From Blepharisma japonicum (Eukaryota > Ciliophora > Heterotrichea > Heterotrichida > Blepharismidae): a stretch of 28,616 bases of DNA. The DNA lies in contig CATKHK010000178.1 of the NCBI GenBank assembly GCA_949751835.1, positions 1 to 28,616 on the forward strand, read 5' to 3'. Shown here one piece after another: positions 1 through 10,128 of this stretch. Under the pieces are notes generated by a model, which did not search any database, was not told where the DNA came from, and worked only from the letters and a program-made list of their open reading frames with translations. Both the position numbers and the translations under genes were made by a program. Positions within the stretch are counted from its first letter, which is position 1; every line of letters starts with the position of its first letter.

Positions 1-567
1 ATAACTAATCAATGATTTAAATTTCTTACTTAACGGTCCATCTGTCTTTATATCAAAGCATATGCAGTTTCAGTTATTTTCTTTGCAGAAATTATGAATT
101 AAGTATTCATTTGATCATATTACAGAATTCAATGTGAAGGATTGTTCTTTTTTCCCTTTCTCAATATAACTTCCAACAATTTCATCATCATTTTCTTGTG
201 TGATTTTAATTAGTACTTGTGGAAAATGAAAAATTTTACTATAGTAAGTTTTAGTACTCATATGTCTATTAATTTCTGTCATATATTTTTTTAATTCTAT
301 TCTGTATCGTTCACTAATATTCATAGTTATGCATTTGTCACCATAATGCCCAATTCTATTACATTTTTGACAAATTCTTGTGAAGTAATGCTCTATCATA
401 AAGTCTTTTCCTAGGATATTAATATTTTTTCCAATACTTTTTGCTTCGTCAATAGAGTTTAAAGACAAATAAATTGTTAATTTCCCTTCATCTATTCCAC
501 ATTTGTTCAATTTCAGATCAACTATATTTATTTTCCTTTGCTTAATTTTACATATAGTCCCAAAGGT
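1..567 (-). CDS. CCHC zinc-knuckle protein fragment, LINE ORF1-like, partial at window edge
   Basis: With UGA read as Trp (115-117 is an in-frame TGA) the frame stays open from a TAG at 568-570 through to base 1, so the 3' end is outside the window. The translation carries one retroviral-type zinc knuckle, CQKCNRIGHYGDKC (CX2CX4HX4C), directly after an RRM-like stretch of alternating strands and helices. That order resembles the nucleic-acid-binding ORF1/gag proteins of LINE retrotransposons. The only in-frame ATG is at 399, immediately before the knuckle, and no 15-16 nt intron removes the upstream TAG. The copy may therefore be 5'-decayed, or the real start may lie in another exon. The LINE assignment is inference from domain order; a cellular CCHC protein is the alternative. 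Confidence 0.45.
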
Positions 568-910
568 CTAAAAAAAGTGCTTTTCATTTGCTAAATGGAT
601 ATCAAAAAATTCTTATAATAATCATGCATGATCATTATTCGTTTACTTTTTTACCCAATATTTCTTTTCTAAGCATTATTAGAGCTATATTAAAATATGC
701 TGATTCTAATTTCTTACAAATAATTATTGTAATTTGTTTCTAATATGAAGTCAATAGATCAAAATAGGAAAAAAGCAGCAGGCTACAAAATAAATGAAAT
801 ATCTAATTAGAGATTTCCTATATATCAAAATATTATTTTAAACAGAATTTGCTCGGCCTTCAAGGAAACTACTAATCATTATTTTTAATTTATTTCTAAA
901 TTAATTTAAA
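568..910. other. Gene-free stretch between the zinc-knuckle fragment and the O-methyltransferase
   Basis: AT-rich DNA with stops in all frames. The only local structure I see is the 12-bp perfect palindrome ATCATGCATGAT at 621-632, extended by an imperfect AATAAT/ATTATT flank. It lies upstream of the minus-strand fragment and downstream of the methyltransferase stop, so it probably holds the 3' end of one transcript and decayed upstream sequence of the other. Confidence 0.4.
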
Positions 911-1921
911 CTAAATTGCTGTTGCACTGACAACATAGAAAATTCCTGGTAAGATCCTAGCAACATTGTCAAGTCTAAATCCAGTTTCATTCAACAAAGC
1001 TTCAAATTGTTCCTTCGTTCTTTCTTTTCCATTTAAATGACCCATCATTTGAATATCATATATTCTTGTATACCAATATAGCTCGCTAGATCTTTCAAGG
1101 ACTTGATCAATAATTCTAAGCTGATTTCCTGCCTCTAAAGCCCTTCTACAATTTTGAAGTATTTGTTTTGATTTTTCATCATCCCAGTCGTGTAAAATAA
1201 ACTTCATAGTTATGCAATCGAAACCTTTAGGAATATCAATTAAAAAGCTCCCTGTAATACCACTTAATTTTTCTTGTAAATTGTGATCTGCAAAATTGCT
1301 TTCAGCTTTAAGTTTGACTTCTTCAAGCTCTAAAACAGCACCTGATATGTGAGGGTTCCACTTCAATAACTCAATAAGAAGTGAGCCATCTCCTCCACCT
1401 ATATCAAGAACTCTGTTTACTGATGAGAGATCAACTATTTTGTACCCATCTTCAGAAATTTGGGTAATTGCTCTCATAGTTTTTTGGAAAATTGCTAAGA
1501 TATCTGGATGAGCACCAAGATACTCAAAAGCATGGCATCCAAAACGTAATTCATTAGCTGATGTATTTAGCCTGACTGACTCAGAGAATTTTGAGAGCAT
1601 GTCTTGCTCAAATGGAAGTCCATACCATCTGGCCATTGCCAAAATTTTTTCGTCTAATAAAAGTTCGGACAGAGGAGAATTTGACCATAGACCAGTTTCT
1701 TGATCAAATGAGAAATATCCCAAAGGCTCTAAAGCTAATAAAAGTCTTTCTAACTTTTCTGGAATTGCTGGGGTTAGCTCTGCTAATTGAGGGAAAGATT
1801 TTGGTTCAGCTAGAAGACGTGGAATCTCTAACCCAACAACTGTATTAAGCATTGCAGATACAAAACCTCCCAAAAAGGTTCGATAAAGTTTATCGAGGTT
1901 AGCAGCCTTATCACTCTCCAT
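911..1921 (-). CDS. SAM-dependent O-methyltransferase, family 2 (COMT/ASMT-like)
   Basis: 336 aa, full length for plant/bacterial-type small-molecule O-methyltransferases (usually 330-370 aa). The N-terminal third is a helical dimerisation/winged-helix region (about residues 10-100). The Rossmann-type SAM-binding domain follows, with the glycine loop VLDIGGGDGS at 171-180, the acidic ribose-binding strand VLELEE at 196-201, and the catalytic-base segment FILHDWDDEK at 241-250, where H244 is the expected general base. Such enzymes methylate hydroxyl groups of aromatic or polyketide-like metabolites; the substrate cannot be read from sequence. The gene starts with ATG at 1921 and stops with TAG, has no intron and needs no UGA reassignment. 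A link to the quinone pigments of Blepharisma is possible but purely speculative. Similarity to bacterial enzymes leaves horizontal acquisition open. Confidence 0.9.
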   Translation of the reverse strand: MESDKAANLDKLYRTFLGGFVSAMLNTVVGLEIPRLLAEPKSFPQLAELTPAIPEKLERLLLALEPLGYFSFDQETGLWSNSPLSELLLDEKILAMARWYGLPFEQDMLSKFSESVRLNTSANELRFGCHAFEYLGAHPDILAIFQKTMRAITQISEDGYKIVDLSSVNRVLDIGGGDGSLLIELLKWNPHISGAVLELEEVKLKAESNFADHNLQEKLSGITGSFLIDIPKGFDCITMKFILHDWDDEKSKQILQNCRRALEAGNQLRIIDQVLERSSELYWYTRIYDIQMMGHLNGKERTKEQFEALLNETGFRLDNVARILPGIFYVVSATAI

Positions 1922-2557
1922 TAAATTATAAATAAACGGATATGGACTAAAGCTAAAACATATATAAATTGTTTATTTTGGAAGTTGCCAGCAAAAAGTC
2001 TATTTTTATCGGCTTCAATTTTATATTTTATTTATTTTTCTTAACTTAATTACTTCCTTTATCTTAAGACTTACTTAGAAGAAAACCTTAAACCAAATTA
2101 TCTTTTCATATAATCTATTTCGTTTGATATTTATTTTTAAATTGAGACTAATTTCATATGTTTGAAGCTTTTAATCAATTAAAAGAGGAATATGATTATT
2201 AATTTGCCTTTCTAATTATTTTACTAGCTATCAATGTATTTAAATGTCTAAATAGAGCTGTATTTTTGATCATAAAATATGTTTTGAAGCTACTTGAATA
2301 AAAAATGGATTAGTTTGCGCTGATGCCTCAATAAATATTTCAATTAACAAATTATAGTTTAGTATCCATGCATACTCTGTGCAGCTTGAGCTTTAAATTT
2401 CAAGTAAGAATACATGTGGAAGCATTGTTTATATGCAAACAAGTTACATTACAATTTTTTGTGAATTTTTAGCTCTATTTTAATCGTCAATAATAATCAT
2501 TTTATTTAATCTTAGTCTCAAGAGATTTAGGATTATATTTTTAAATAAAAAATTTTT
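1922..2557. other. Gene-free stretch, 636 bp
   Basis: AT-rich sequence with frequent TAA/TAG in every frame. It forms the upstream region of the minus-strand methyltransferase and the downstream region of the minus-strand coiled-coil gene. I see no RNA gene, repeat or further coding frame in it. Confidence 0.5.
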
Positions 2558-4740
2558 TTAGTTTTTTAATGATTTTTTATTTACAAGAAAATTAATTGAA
2601 GTTTTTGCTTTTGGAGACACTAAAATTCCTGCAGAACTTTGCCTTCTAACACCTCCATTTCATACAAAGCTTACTTTATCTTCATAGTCAAGTGAATTAT
2701 TTTTTCTATGTCTTTTAGCTCTACCTTCTAACAATTTTATGTCTCTTAATTTTGACTCTATTGTCTTAACTTCACTTAAAGCTGAATTTGTAAGAAAGCT
2801 TGATGCTTCAAAACTCTTGCATTGGCTTAAAGTTGTAGCTTTATTATTTGATGCAAAGCTATTTTGCAAAGAATTTATTGTAGAAATTGAAGCAATAAAT
2901 TCATCTTTTTTTTGCTTTTTGGTTGGTCTTCTTAAAAGCCTTTCAGTTACTCTGTATTTATTTGTTAAAGTATAATCTGAATTTCCAATATTCGAGTATG
3001 GCTTAGTAATTTTATTAATTTTTGGTAATTGTGACGATACATTTGAGTCAATGGCTTGCGTAATAATTTTATTTGAGCTCGAAAATTCATTGTTTGATTT
3101 TATCATCATCTGAAACAGGTTTGAAGAATTATTTAAAAAATAAGCAGTTTCTGTTTTTATGATTTGATGGCACTGAGAAATTAATTTTGGAAATAGTTCA
3201 ATAGGATTTTCTTCTTTTAAGTCTTTAAAAAATTCTTGCAGCATACTATGGCTGCAAAATAAATTTGTAGGCTTGCACGATTTAAAAATCTCGATAAAAG
3301 TATTTGTGTTAGAATTTAGATATTTTCCATATAATTCTTTTAATCTCTTTTTGGAAATAGGACCATAGATTAGAAAATCATCCACAAACATTTCACTTGT
3401 TTGCGAAATAAAAATTGAGTCTCCCATTTTTTCAGGATTAAATTCAGTTTCCAAATTTTTTGGAAAGCCTTTAGCTAATATTTTTGATTCGTGAATAAGC
3501 ACTGAAAGATGTGATTTTAAATCGTTTTCAACCATATATGAATTAATTGCAATATTGAATATTATTTGAAAAAACTTCGATAAAATATCTATAGTTTTGT
3601 AATAAGAAAATAATATTGATTGCTCATGCTCTACAATTTCTGATTCATTATGCAATAAAGGCGTTTCAGCGGCTACAGGGGTATTTTTTGTTTTTATTTT
3701 ATTGAGCTCTTCTTTAATTTCGTTGCACTCAATTTCCTTTAATCTTTGCTATATAAATTATTACATCTTCAGAAATTGCTTCAAATTCCATCCTCAAAGT
3801 TGATTCTTTAGAGATGACTTGGTATCAGCCATGAGAAACCATCTCATATAAATCTTCTTTTATTTCAATTCCAAATCGAGTAAGAACTCTAATTAATAAT
3901 TTACTCTTTGATTTTTTCTACATCTTCTTGGAATGAAAATAGTTTGCTATTTGATTTCATTGATAAATTTTTAGTTTCCTTTTGCCCACTTGCTTCTTCT
4001 TTCAATGAAGAAATAAAGTTATCTCTTGTCGCTTTATATTCCTTATATTTTAAATTTAAATTTGCGAGTTTTTCAATTTCACATGTGTTTTCCTCACAAA
4101 TTCCGTCAAATTTATTTTTCATTTTTTCATAGCAGGTTTCAAACATTGTTTTTTCATCGTGAAATTTACTCATCGTTTGGCTTACTTGGTTTTTCGCAGC
4201 AATAAAATCATTATGAGCTTTATATCTTTCCATCATCACGCTATCATAATTTTTGATTGTTTCTTTGTACATTTCTTTCATGCTCCTTATTCTTTCTTTG
4301 TAAATTTGTAGACCAGTCTGGCATTTTTCTAACGAATTTTGATAAAACTCTGAATTTTCTTCTTCTTGTTCAGTTTTCTTGTTGACTTTTTGAATTTTTT
4401 TTTTGATTTTTTCGATTTTTGCTTCGTATTTCTCGTAGTTATCGCTTTCTATCAAGTATTTTTTTAGTTCTGCCGATTTGTTTATTAAATCATCGAGATA
4501 TTTTTGTTTGCTATGTGTTTGACTGATGAATTCGTTTAAAATCGATTTTAGTCTCATTGATTCTTTTGGAGATGTTACTAAGTTCTGGTATCTTAATTGT
4601 GAAATTTCGAAGTGTGATTCAATAAACTTTTTTGTGTTCGCGAATTCTTCTTTTAGTTCGCTGCTTATTTGGTCTACTTCTTGTTCTGAAATTTCTATGG
4701 AACTTTTTCTTGAAATCGAGCCGGTTGGTAATTTTAACAT
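2558..4740 (-). CDS. 716-aa coiled-coil protein, three exons
   Basis: Spliced model: exons 4740-3905, 3888-3765 and 3748-2558, joined across two 16-nt introns; the total is 2,151 nt, exactly 717 codons. Without splicing the first frame hits TAA right after KIKE. After splicing it runs KIKE-VLTRFGIEIKED and later AISED-QRLKEIE without a break. Two TGAs are read as Trp, one in exon 2 and one at 2660-2662; the latter extends the C-terminus to TAA at 2558-2560. Residues about 15-265 are charged heptad-rich coiled coil (KKKIQKVNKKTEQEEENSEF is typical). The C-terminal half is less regular and Ser/Asn/Lys-rich with a basic tail (RAKRHRKNN). I recognise no named family. A cytoskeletal or basal-body scaffold is plausible from composition only. 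Confidence 0.8.
3749..3764 (-). other. 16-nt spliceosomal intron 2 of the 716-aa coiled-coil gene
   Basis: GTAATAATTTATATAG on the minus strand, in phase 0. Retention shifts the frame; removal joins AISED to QRLKEIECNE. It has the same TA-NN-TAG 3' geometry as the other four introns. Confidence 0.8.
3889..3904 (-). other. 16-nt spliceosomal intron 1 of the 716-aa coiled-coil gene
   Basis: GTAAATTATTAATTAG on the minus strand, in phase 2. Retention gives GAG TAA, an immediate stop. Removal continues the frame into VLTRFG. The TA at -7/-6 and the final TAG match the other introns here. Confidence 0.8.
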
Positions 4741-5032
4741 ATTGATTTTTATTTTGATTATAATAAATCTGAAGTCTTAAATGAAAATCATTTAATTAAC
4801 GAATAAATTATATCCCTGCAGTATTTCAAGGTTTTATACAATTATTTTTATCTCCTTATCAAAGCTCAATCTATGAAGAACAGTTGCATATTAAAAGTAA
4901 ATAATTAATAAGGAAAAATTAATCTCTCTACTCAATCTTTGCTTTCTCTGCATTATTGTGCATGCCAATTGTAAAAAATAAATAAGCATTTCACATTATT
5001 ATAAGAAATAATTTTTCCATACACAAAAAATC

Positions 5033-5947
5033 ATGATAAAATCCTGCGAGCTTTGTGGTATAGAAAAACCTGCAATCAAACGTCCAAAAACAGGCCAAGG
5101 TATCTGCAAGCCTTGCTTCTTCTCTGCAATAGAAAACGAAGTCCACGAGACAATAATAAGCTCCAATCTTTTTCATCCAGGTGAAAAGATTGCTATAGGA
5201 GCTTCAGGAGGGAAAGATTCCACCGTTCTAATCCATCTCCTCGATCTGTTAAATAAGCGTCACAACTATGGCATTGAGCTTCATTTACTTTCAATTGATG
5301 AAGGCATAGTCGGATATCGAGACGATAGTTTAGTGACTGTAAAAAGAAACCAAGAAGTCTATCAGCTCCCGCTTACAATAGTTTCTTATAGTGAACTTTT
5401 TGGCTGGACAATGGACCAAATCGTCAAAAAAATTGGTCTGAATAATAATTGTACCTACTGTGGGGTTTTTCGCAGACAAGCTTTAGATAGGGGTGCAAAA
5501 ATGATTGGGGCAGAAAAAATTGCGACTGGGCATAATGCTGATGATATTGCAGAAACCGTTCTGATGAATTTGCTGAGAGGTGATCATTTTAGATTGGGAA
5601 AATCCACTGATATTGTGACTGGAGAAGAAGGAGATATGCCAAGATGTAAGCCACTTAAGTATTTGTATGAAAAAGAAATTGTTTTGTATGCTCATTACCA
5701 AAATTTAGATTATTTTTCAACAGAGTGTGTATATTCCCCAAACGCTTATAGAGGATATGCTCGAGAATTTTTAAAGGATTTAGAAAGAATTCGACCTCGT
5801 GCGATTTTAGATATAATTCATTCAGGAGAAATGCTAAGCGTTAGTGCTCCAGCCCCTGCAAAAATGACTTGTGAAAGGTGTGGAAATGTTTCAAGTAACA
5901 AAATATGTAAAGCTTGCACATTATTAGAAACTTTATCTAAACCTTAA
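5033..5947 (+). CDS. CTU1: Cytoplasmic tRNA 2-thiolation protein 1 (CTU1/Ncs6)
   Basis: 304 aa, intronless. CTU1 acts with CTU2 in the cytosol, using URM1-carried sulfur to adenylate and thiolate the wobble U34 of tRNA-Lys(UUU), -Glu(UUC) and -Gln(UUG). The visible motifs are an N-terminal zinc site C5xxC8...C25xxC28, the PP-loop ATPase motif SGGKDS at 58-63, the family pair C140xxC143 ([12 protein letters not shown]), TGHNADD at 165-171, the conserved C232 in [12 protein letters not shown], and a C-terminal zinc ribbon C280xxC283...C292xxC295. Order and spacing match the eukaryotic/archaeal TtuA-CTU1 family, and the length is slightly short compared with animal proteins (about 350 aa). It stops with TAA and faces the next gene tail to tail with 101 bp between stops. 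Confidence 0.96.
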   Translation: MIKSCELCGIEKPAIKRPKTGQGICKPCFFSAIENEVHETIISSNLFHPGEKIAIGASGGKDSTVLIHLLDLLNKRHNYGIELHLLSIDEGIVGYRDDSLVTVKRNQEVYQLPLTIVSYSELFGWTMDQIVKKIGLNNNCTYCGVFRRQALDRGAKMIGAEKIATGHNADDIAETVLMNLLRGDHFRLGKSTDIVTGEEGDMPRCKPLKYLYEKEIVLYAHYQNLDYFSTECVYSPNAYRGYAREFLKDLERIRPRAILDIIHSGEMLSVSAPAPAKMTCERCGNVSSNKICKACTLLETLSKP

Positions 5948-6048
5948 TTATTTACATAAATAATTATTTCCTTTATCAAATTAATAGTGTTTTAATCTGC
6001 ATAAATTTTTATTTAATAGAATAATCTCTTAAATTAATATGCCCTATA

Positions 6049-6561
6049 TTAATTCAGACTCATTCGTTTTCCATCTACAGATATAGAAGATTTAGCTTCT
6101 TTTGGCTTTGGTGTCCTATTATTTCTTGCATAATCCATCAATGATGTGTGGATTTTAGCCTTTTTTTTAGATAATTTTACAGAAGGCTTAATCACTATAG
6201 AGGAATTTTTTTCAATTTTTGAATCAGGAGTTGAGTATCTCAAATATGTATTTCTGTGTAAACATTTGGATGGTTTTATATTTTCAGATTCAGGTTTTAA
6301 GGTTGGGATGTTTAAAAATATTGTAGTTTTTTTCGAAAGAGAGATTGGCGATGGAGGATTTTCAAATTTCGAAGAAATATTAAGCTGTGATATGTTTAAA
6401 TATGATCTTTGGCTGATTGGTGAGGTTGTAGAGTTTCTCAGAGGACTTTGACCGAATATTCGCCTGAGCTTTTGAGATGTTCATGGGCGCTTAGAAAAAC
6501 CGCTTCATGGACTTAAAAGTGATCTGTTAGAATTCAGCTGTGGGTAACTTATAAATGACAT
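6049..6561 (-). CDS. Small basic Ser/Lys-rich protein of unknown function
   Basis: 170 aa when three in-frame TGAs are read as Trp. ATG at 6561 is the first in-frame ATG after an upstream TAA, and the stop is TAA at 6049-6051. The composition is strongly Ser, Pro, Asn, Lys and Arg with no hydrophobic core, for example SPISLSKKTTIF in the middle and SVKLSKKKAKIHTSLMDYAR near the C-terminus, suggesting a largely disordered protein. It is not recognised. Length, continuity over three TGAs and a position filling the gap between CTU1 and the kelch gene support a real gene, but no domain confirms it. Confidence 0.6.
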
Positions 6562-6904
6562 CGATAAGATGATATTGTTTGTTGAATTAATTTTTCATCA
6601 AAATATTGGAGAAGAAAAATTACAGTATGAAATTTAGAAAGCTTGAAATATGATTGCAAACTGATATTCTAATATAAAATCATTTAAAATCTAGATTTAA
6701 ATGCATTAATAATAACATAAATTTTAATCTAATAATATCGATTTTAATTAAAATCTTTTATATTCTATGATAGCGACTAGTAAGTAAAATAGATTATATG
6801 AAACATTTAGCTTATAAAACTACTTTTATAATGAATTCTCAGTTCTAATTAAATATTCTATAACTAGATTATCGTAAGCTCTTCCATAAGCAAAATATTT
6901 AATC
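6562..6904. other. Gene-free stretch, 343 bp
   Basis: Very AT-rich. It lies upstream of the 170-aa gene and downstream of the kelch gene, both on the minus strand, so it should contain the promoter of the former and the polyadenylation region of the latter. I see no conserved element. Confidence 0.5.
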
Positions 6905-8188
6905 TTAAACTGAAATTGTTTTTACCACGTCTAGTGATTTCGTTGAAAGGTTGAATTTAATAAGATCATAGTTATTATTGATAAAGTAAAATGATTTTTG
7001 ATACTGCACATCAAATGAAGTAATATATCTTCCTCTTATTTGATTATCCCCTACACGTTTCCAAAGCATTAAATTATCGATTTCGCATTCATAAATTCCA
7101 GCTGTAAGTTCAATTGCATAAACTCTTCCATCATTTGCCAATAATATTTTATTTAAGCCTTTAGATAAAACTAAATTCTGGACCTGAAAATATCGATCTT
7201 CACATATATCATAGCCAGTTATATTTTCCATATCTCTAGCTGCTATTAAAATTTGATTATTATAGATCAAGCTAACGCTTCTATTATAATAGCCATAAGG
7301 AAGAGCAGAGCATTCCTCTCAGGTATTTTTTTCTATATTATATTTTTCAGCTAAATTTTTTTCTCCACCTAATGCATAAACAAAACTATTCATAAATACA
7401 GTTTTCAGCAATGAATTTCCTTTCCCTAAAGCAGCGTCTCTGATAGTTTTATTTTTCTCTATAATAAAAGTAAGGCAATTTCCATTATAGCGTCCATAGC
7501 AGAATAGCCTTTGCCTTGGTATTTTGCATAATGATATATCCCAGTCAATGTTATTCGTCAAATTCAAGGCATGTGATGTCTTATTTTCCTTTATTTCATC
7601 AACGTTGCAGCTTATTAATTTTTTAGATTGTGCTTTAAAAAATATTAAATTGGGTGGCTTTTCATAAGTAAGCTCATATGGCTTATTCATAAAAGATTGT
7701 TCAATAAATTTTATAATTTCGTCAAAATTTAAATCAGGCTTTATAATACCCCAAGAATCTAACTTTTCTTCAATTTCATTAAGGCTGAGTTTAAGAATAC
7801 TTGAAATATTTGAGGGATCGAAAACTGAGATTTTTTCTTGAGAAACATATTTTATAGTGTCATTGCAATATTTTTCTAGGTCATTCAAAGAATTAAGAGA
7901 TATATCAAAGCTGTGAATGACTGTTTTAATAAGATGATTTCGTTTCATAATTAAATATCGTATATTAGAGCTTATCTCTGATTTTATATCGCAAAGTCTT
8001 TGCATAACTATGTTTCTGGATTCTATTGGGACATTGAGATAACAATCAATGAAGTGATGTGCTCTTTCAAAACTTGACATGTGCTCGCGTCAATGAGATG
8101 GACAAAATATTGTGTAATTTTCAGTGCAATCGCAATAACCGAAAGGCAATTCATTGCACCCTTGATGAAAGCACTTTTGATATTCCAT
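6905..8188 (-). CDS. Kelch-motif protein with N-terminal Cys/His zinc-binding motif
   Basis: 427 aa, with TGA as Trp at residue 33 and at residue 290 (7319-7321). ATG at 8188 was chosen because the frame extends upstream of the apparent start at 8080 through a clear metal-binding cluster. That cluster has C6, C11, C19, C21, C29, H32 and H36, i.e. CX4CX7CXCX7CX2HX3H, reminiscent of B-box-like fingers. A helical region with HHFIDCYLNVP follows (about 45-140). The C-terminal half is beta-rich with at least one good kelch blade: FVYALGGEKNLAEKYNIEKN then TWEECSALPYG (about residues 270-300). Kelch propellers usually bind protein partners, often as substrate adaptors of ubiquitin ligases. No BTB domain is present. 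It is transcribed divergently from the F-box gene, with 153 bp between the start codons. Confidence 0.8.
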
Positions 8189-8341
8189 TAAATGCTATAA
8201 TAAAGAATATTAAGATTTTGCTGTTTATAAAATCTCAAATTCTATAAATATTTAAATAAATAAAGCCCTACTTAAGATTATCAATCATAATAAAGGAAAA
8301 TTTTAATAAAACTAATATCTATAAATAATTTCCAATAATAA
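8189..8341. promoter_or_regulatory. Shared divergent upstream region of the kelch and F-box genes
   Basis: A 153-bp AT-rich interval between two outward-facing start codons (8188 minus, 8342 plus) must contain both promoters. I can point to no specific box, only to TATAAATATTTAAATAAATA-like A/T runs around 8243-8262. Confidence 0.45.
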
Positions 8342-9154
8342 ATGTCAATAAGTATCAATATAAATTCGATTATCCTTATCTTCAGAAGATCAGCTGAATT
8401 TTTATCCATCAATGACTCCTTAAATTTACTGTCCCTAAATAAAGTGTTTACATCAGAACTTCCAAACGATGAGTGATACCGAAGATTATCTCTTTTAATC
8501 CTTTCTGATATATTTAGTGATCAAATAATAGATGATAACAACTCGTTTACTCTTTTATCAGAACTTCTTGGATGCTCATTCTCGAATTTTCAAGAAATGT
8601 ATTCCTCAATTAAGCATTCTTACAATTTAATCAAAAATCCTTGTGGAGAATTTGGTTTTAATTATTGAAATTCTTATTCAGGACCGTGGATTATAGAACA
8701 TTCAGGCTGCTGAAGTAATAAAAAATCAACATATGTGAGTGGCGCATTTTGGTGTCAGCTTACTCAGACAATTGAATTTCCAGAAAATTCTCGGTCAAAA
8801 TTATTGATTATTGGGAGTCCTATGAGGAGAAAAGAAGTTAATGGAGGAGAAGCTAGACTTGAAGTTGAATTAATTAAAGAAAGAAATGACAAAGAAAAGA
8901 ATTTTAAAAAGTCAAGGCTATTTCCAGCTTGAAAAAATGAACAAAATAAAAAATCGATTTCTATGAAGCCACCATTGACAGAACCAGATAGCCAAGGGCT
9001 ATGCAATTGAGGCCAATTGATAATGAAAGTAAAATTAAATAAAAACTATAAGAAAGCATGTATCTCATTTTATGGAAAAGATGAGAAATACTGAAAAGGA
9101 GCTTTTGGAACAAGATTTGGCTATTGCTATGCAAGGATATTTTATGTGAACTAA
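8342..9154 (+). CDS. F-box protein with FBA (glycoprotein-binding type) domain
   Basis: 270 aa with several TGA codons as Trp, which the standard code would split into pieces. Residues about 8-48 fit a degenerate F-box: AEFLSINDSLNLLSLNKVF then ELPNDEWYRRL. Residues about 100-270 match the F-box-associated FBA domain of FBXO2/FBXO6. It opens with NLIKNPCGEFGFNYWN, continues with the GxWIIEHSG strand, and ends with FYGKDEKYWKGAFGTRFGYC and ARIFYV. In mammals FBA F-box proteins sit in SCF ubiquitin ligases and recognise high-mannose N-glycans of misfolded glycoproteins. Y250-W251-K252 aligns with the glycan-contacting Tyr-Trp-Lys of FBXO2 as I recall it, and W251 is encoded by TGA at 9092-9094. 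ATG at 8342 is the only start that includes the F-box. Function is inferred from the family. Confidence 0.85.
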
Positions 9155-9795
9155 ATTAATATTAAGATTTTAAAATTGAACATGCTAAAATATAAAGGAT
9201 TGTTCCTATAGACAATTATCTCCAATAAAAAGATTTTTCATTATAAATAATAGATGTTAATTTATAATTCTAATATTTAAAAAACATTTCATCCATCTCA
9301 TTTGGCAATCTCCTTACAAATTTTATCATACCTGAGAAAATGTGCTCAAAACTTTTTATGTGCAAAAACAGAAATTAATCAAAAAAGGGCTGCTCTCTTT
9401 ATAAGGGTATAATATTTATCAAAACCATAAGCTCTATTTAGCTGACAAAAAACGAATAAATGCTCTATGACATTTCAAATAAAATTATTACTTTATTGTT
9501 TTATTAAATTGATTTTTTTGTTTTAGCATTTATACTCAAATAATTTTAATAATGTTTAGTCTTCTAATATTGTGTGAATATTTCAAAAAAATAGAATCGT
9601 GCATGTCTTTTTATATATGCTTCGTGCACTATTAATTTATAATCATTATATTAATAATTTTATATCTAGAAATTTTAGAATTCTGGTAACAAAAATGCAT
9701 AATGAGATATCAAGCTATAGTTATTAAATATAATTATAGTAGTTTTATTTCGAGCATCAATAAGTAAAATTATTATCAAATATTTATATCTATTA
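9155..9795. other. Gene-free stretch, 641 bp, between convergent genes
   Basis: AT-rich sequence between the F-box stop and the stop of the next minus-strand gene. There is a short inverted repeat (ATTGT/ACAAT, about 9200-9220) and a direct repeat of TCGTGCA around 9597-9636. I see no coding frame or recognisable RNA gene. Confidence 0.45.
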
Positions 9796-10128
9796 TTATG
9801 ATGATTTCTTTCGTGCTTCATTTCAGTACTGCTCCATGAATTGAACCTTTCTACGCTCCTTTTTTAAATTCTCTGTTTCTTTCCCCACCTTCAATGAACT
9901 TAAACAAAATTCCTTTTGCTTCTTAGCGAGTCCATCCTCAAAGTCAACAAAAGGCATCAAGGATTCAAGGCAAGTGCTTACACTTTGGATCTGCCTCAGA
10001 GCATTTTCATAGTCAGGTTTAGTGAGTTGGTCAGTAACCCTGATTTGATACAAAATATTAAGCTCATGATCAAGCTGTGAAATAGCACTGTCTATACTTA
10101 TTTGAGGTAATCTTGCTTCTTGTCCCAT
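9796..10128 (-). CDS. Small helical protein of unknown function
   Basis: 110 aa. ATG at 10128; TGA at 9823-9825 is read as Trp, extending the protein by WNEARKKSS to a TAA at 9796-9798. It is almost entirely amphipathic helix: SAISQLDHELNILYQIRVTD, then a second helix DYENALRQIQSVSTCLESLM, and a charged C-terminal helix KKQKEFCLSSLKVGKETEN. The size and two-helix layout resemble small subunits of multiprotein complexes, but I recognise no family. Codon usage and base composition are clearly less AT-rich than the flanking DNA, which supports coding. Confidence 0.75.

Noticed and set aside
5033-5947. Minus-strand ORFs antisense to CTU1
   Set aside because: They are shadows of a fully conserved gene, with no domain and no independent start context.
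8189-8341. A ubiquitin-ligase operon of the kelch and F-box genes
   Set aside because: The genes are divergent eukaryotic transcription units; proximity alone does not show joint function.
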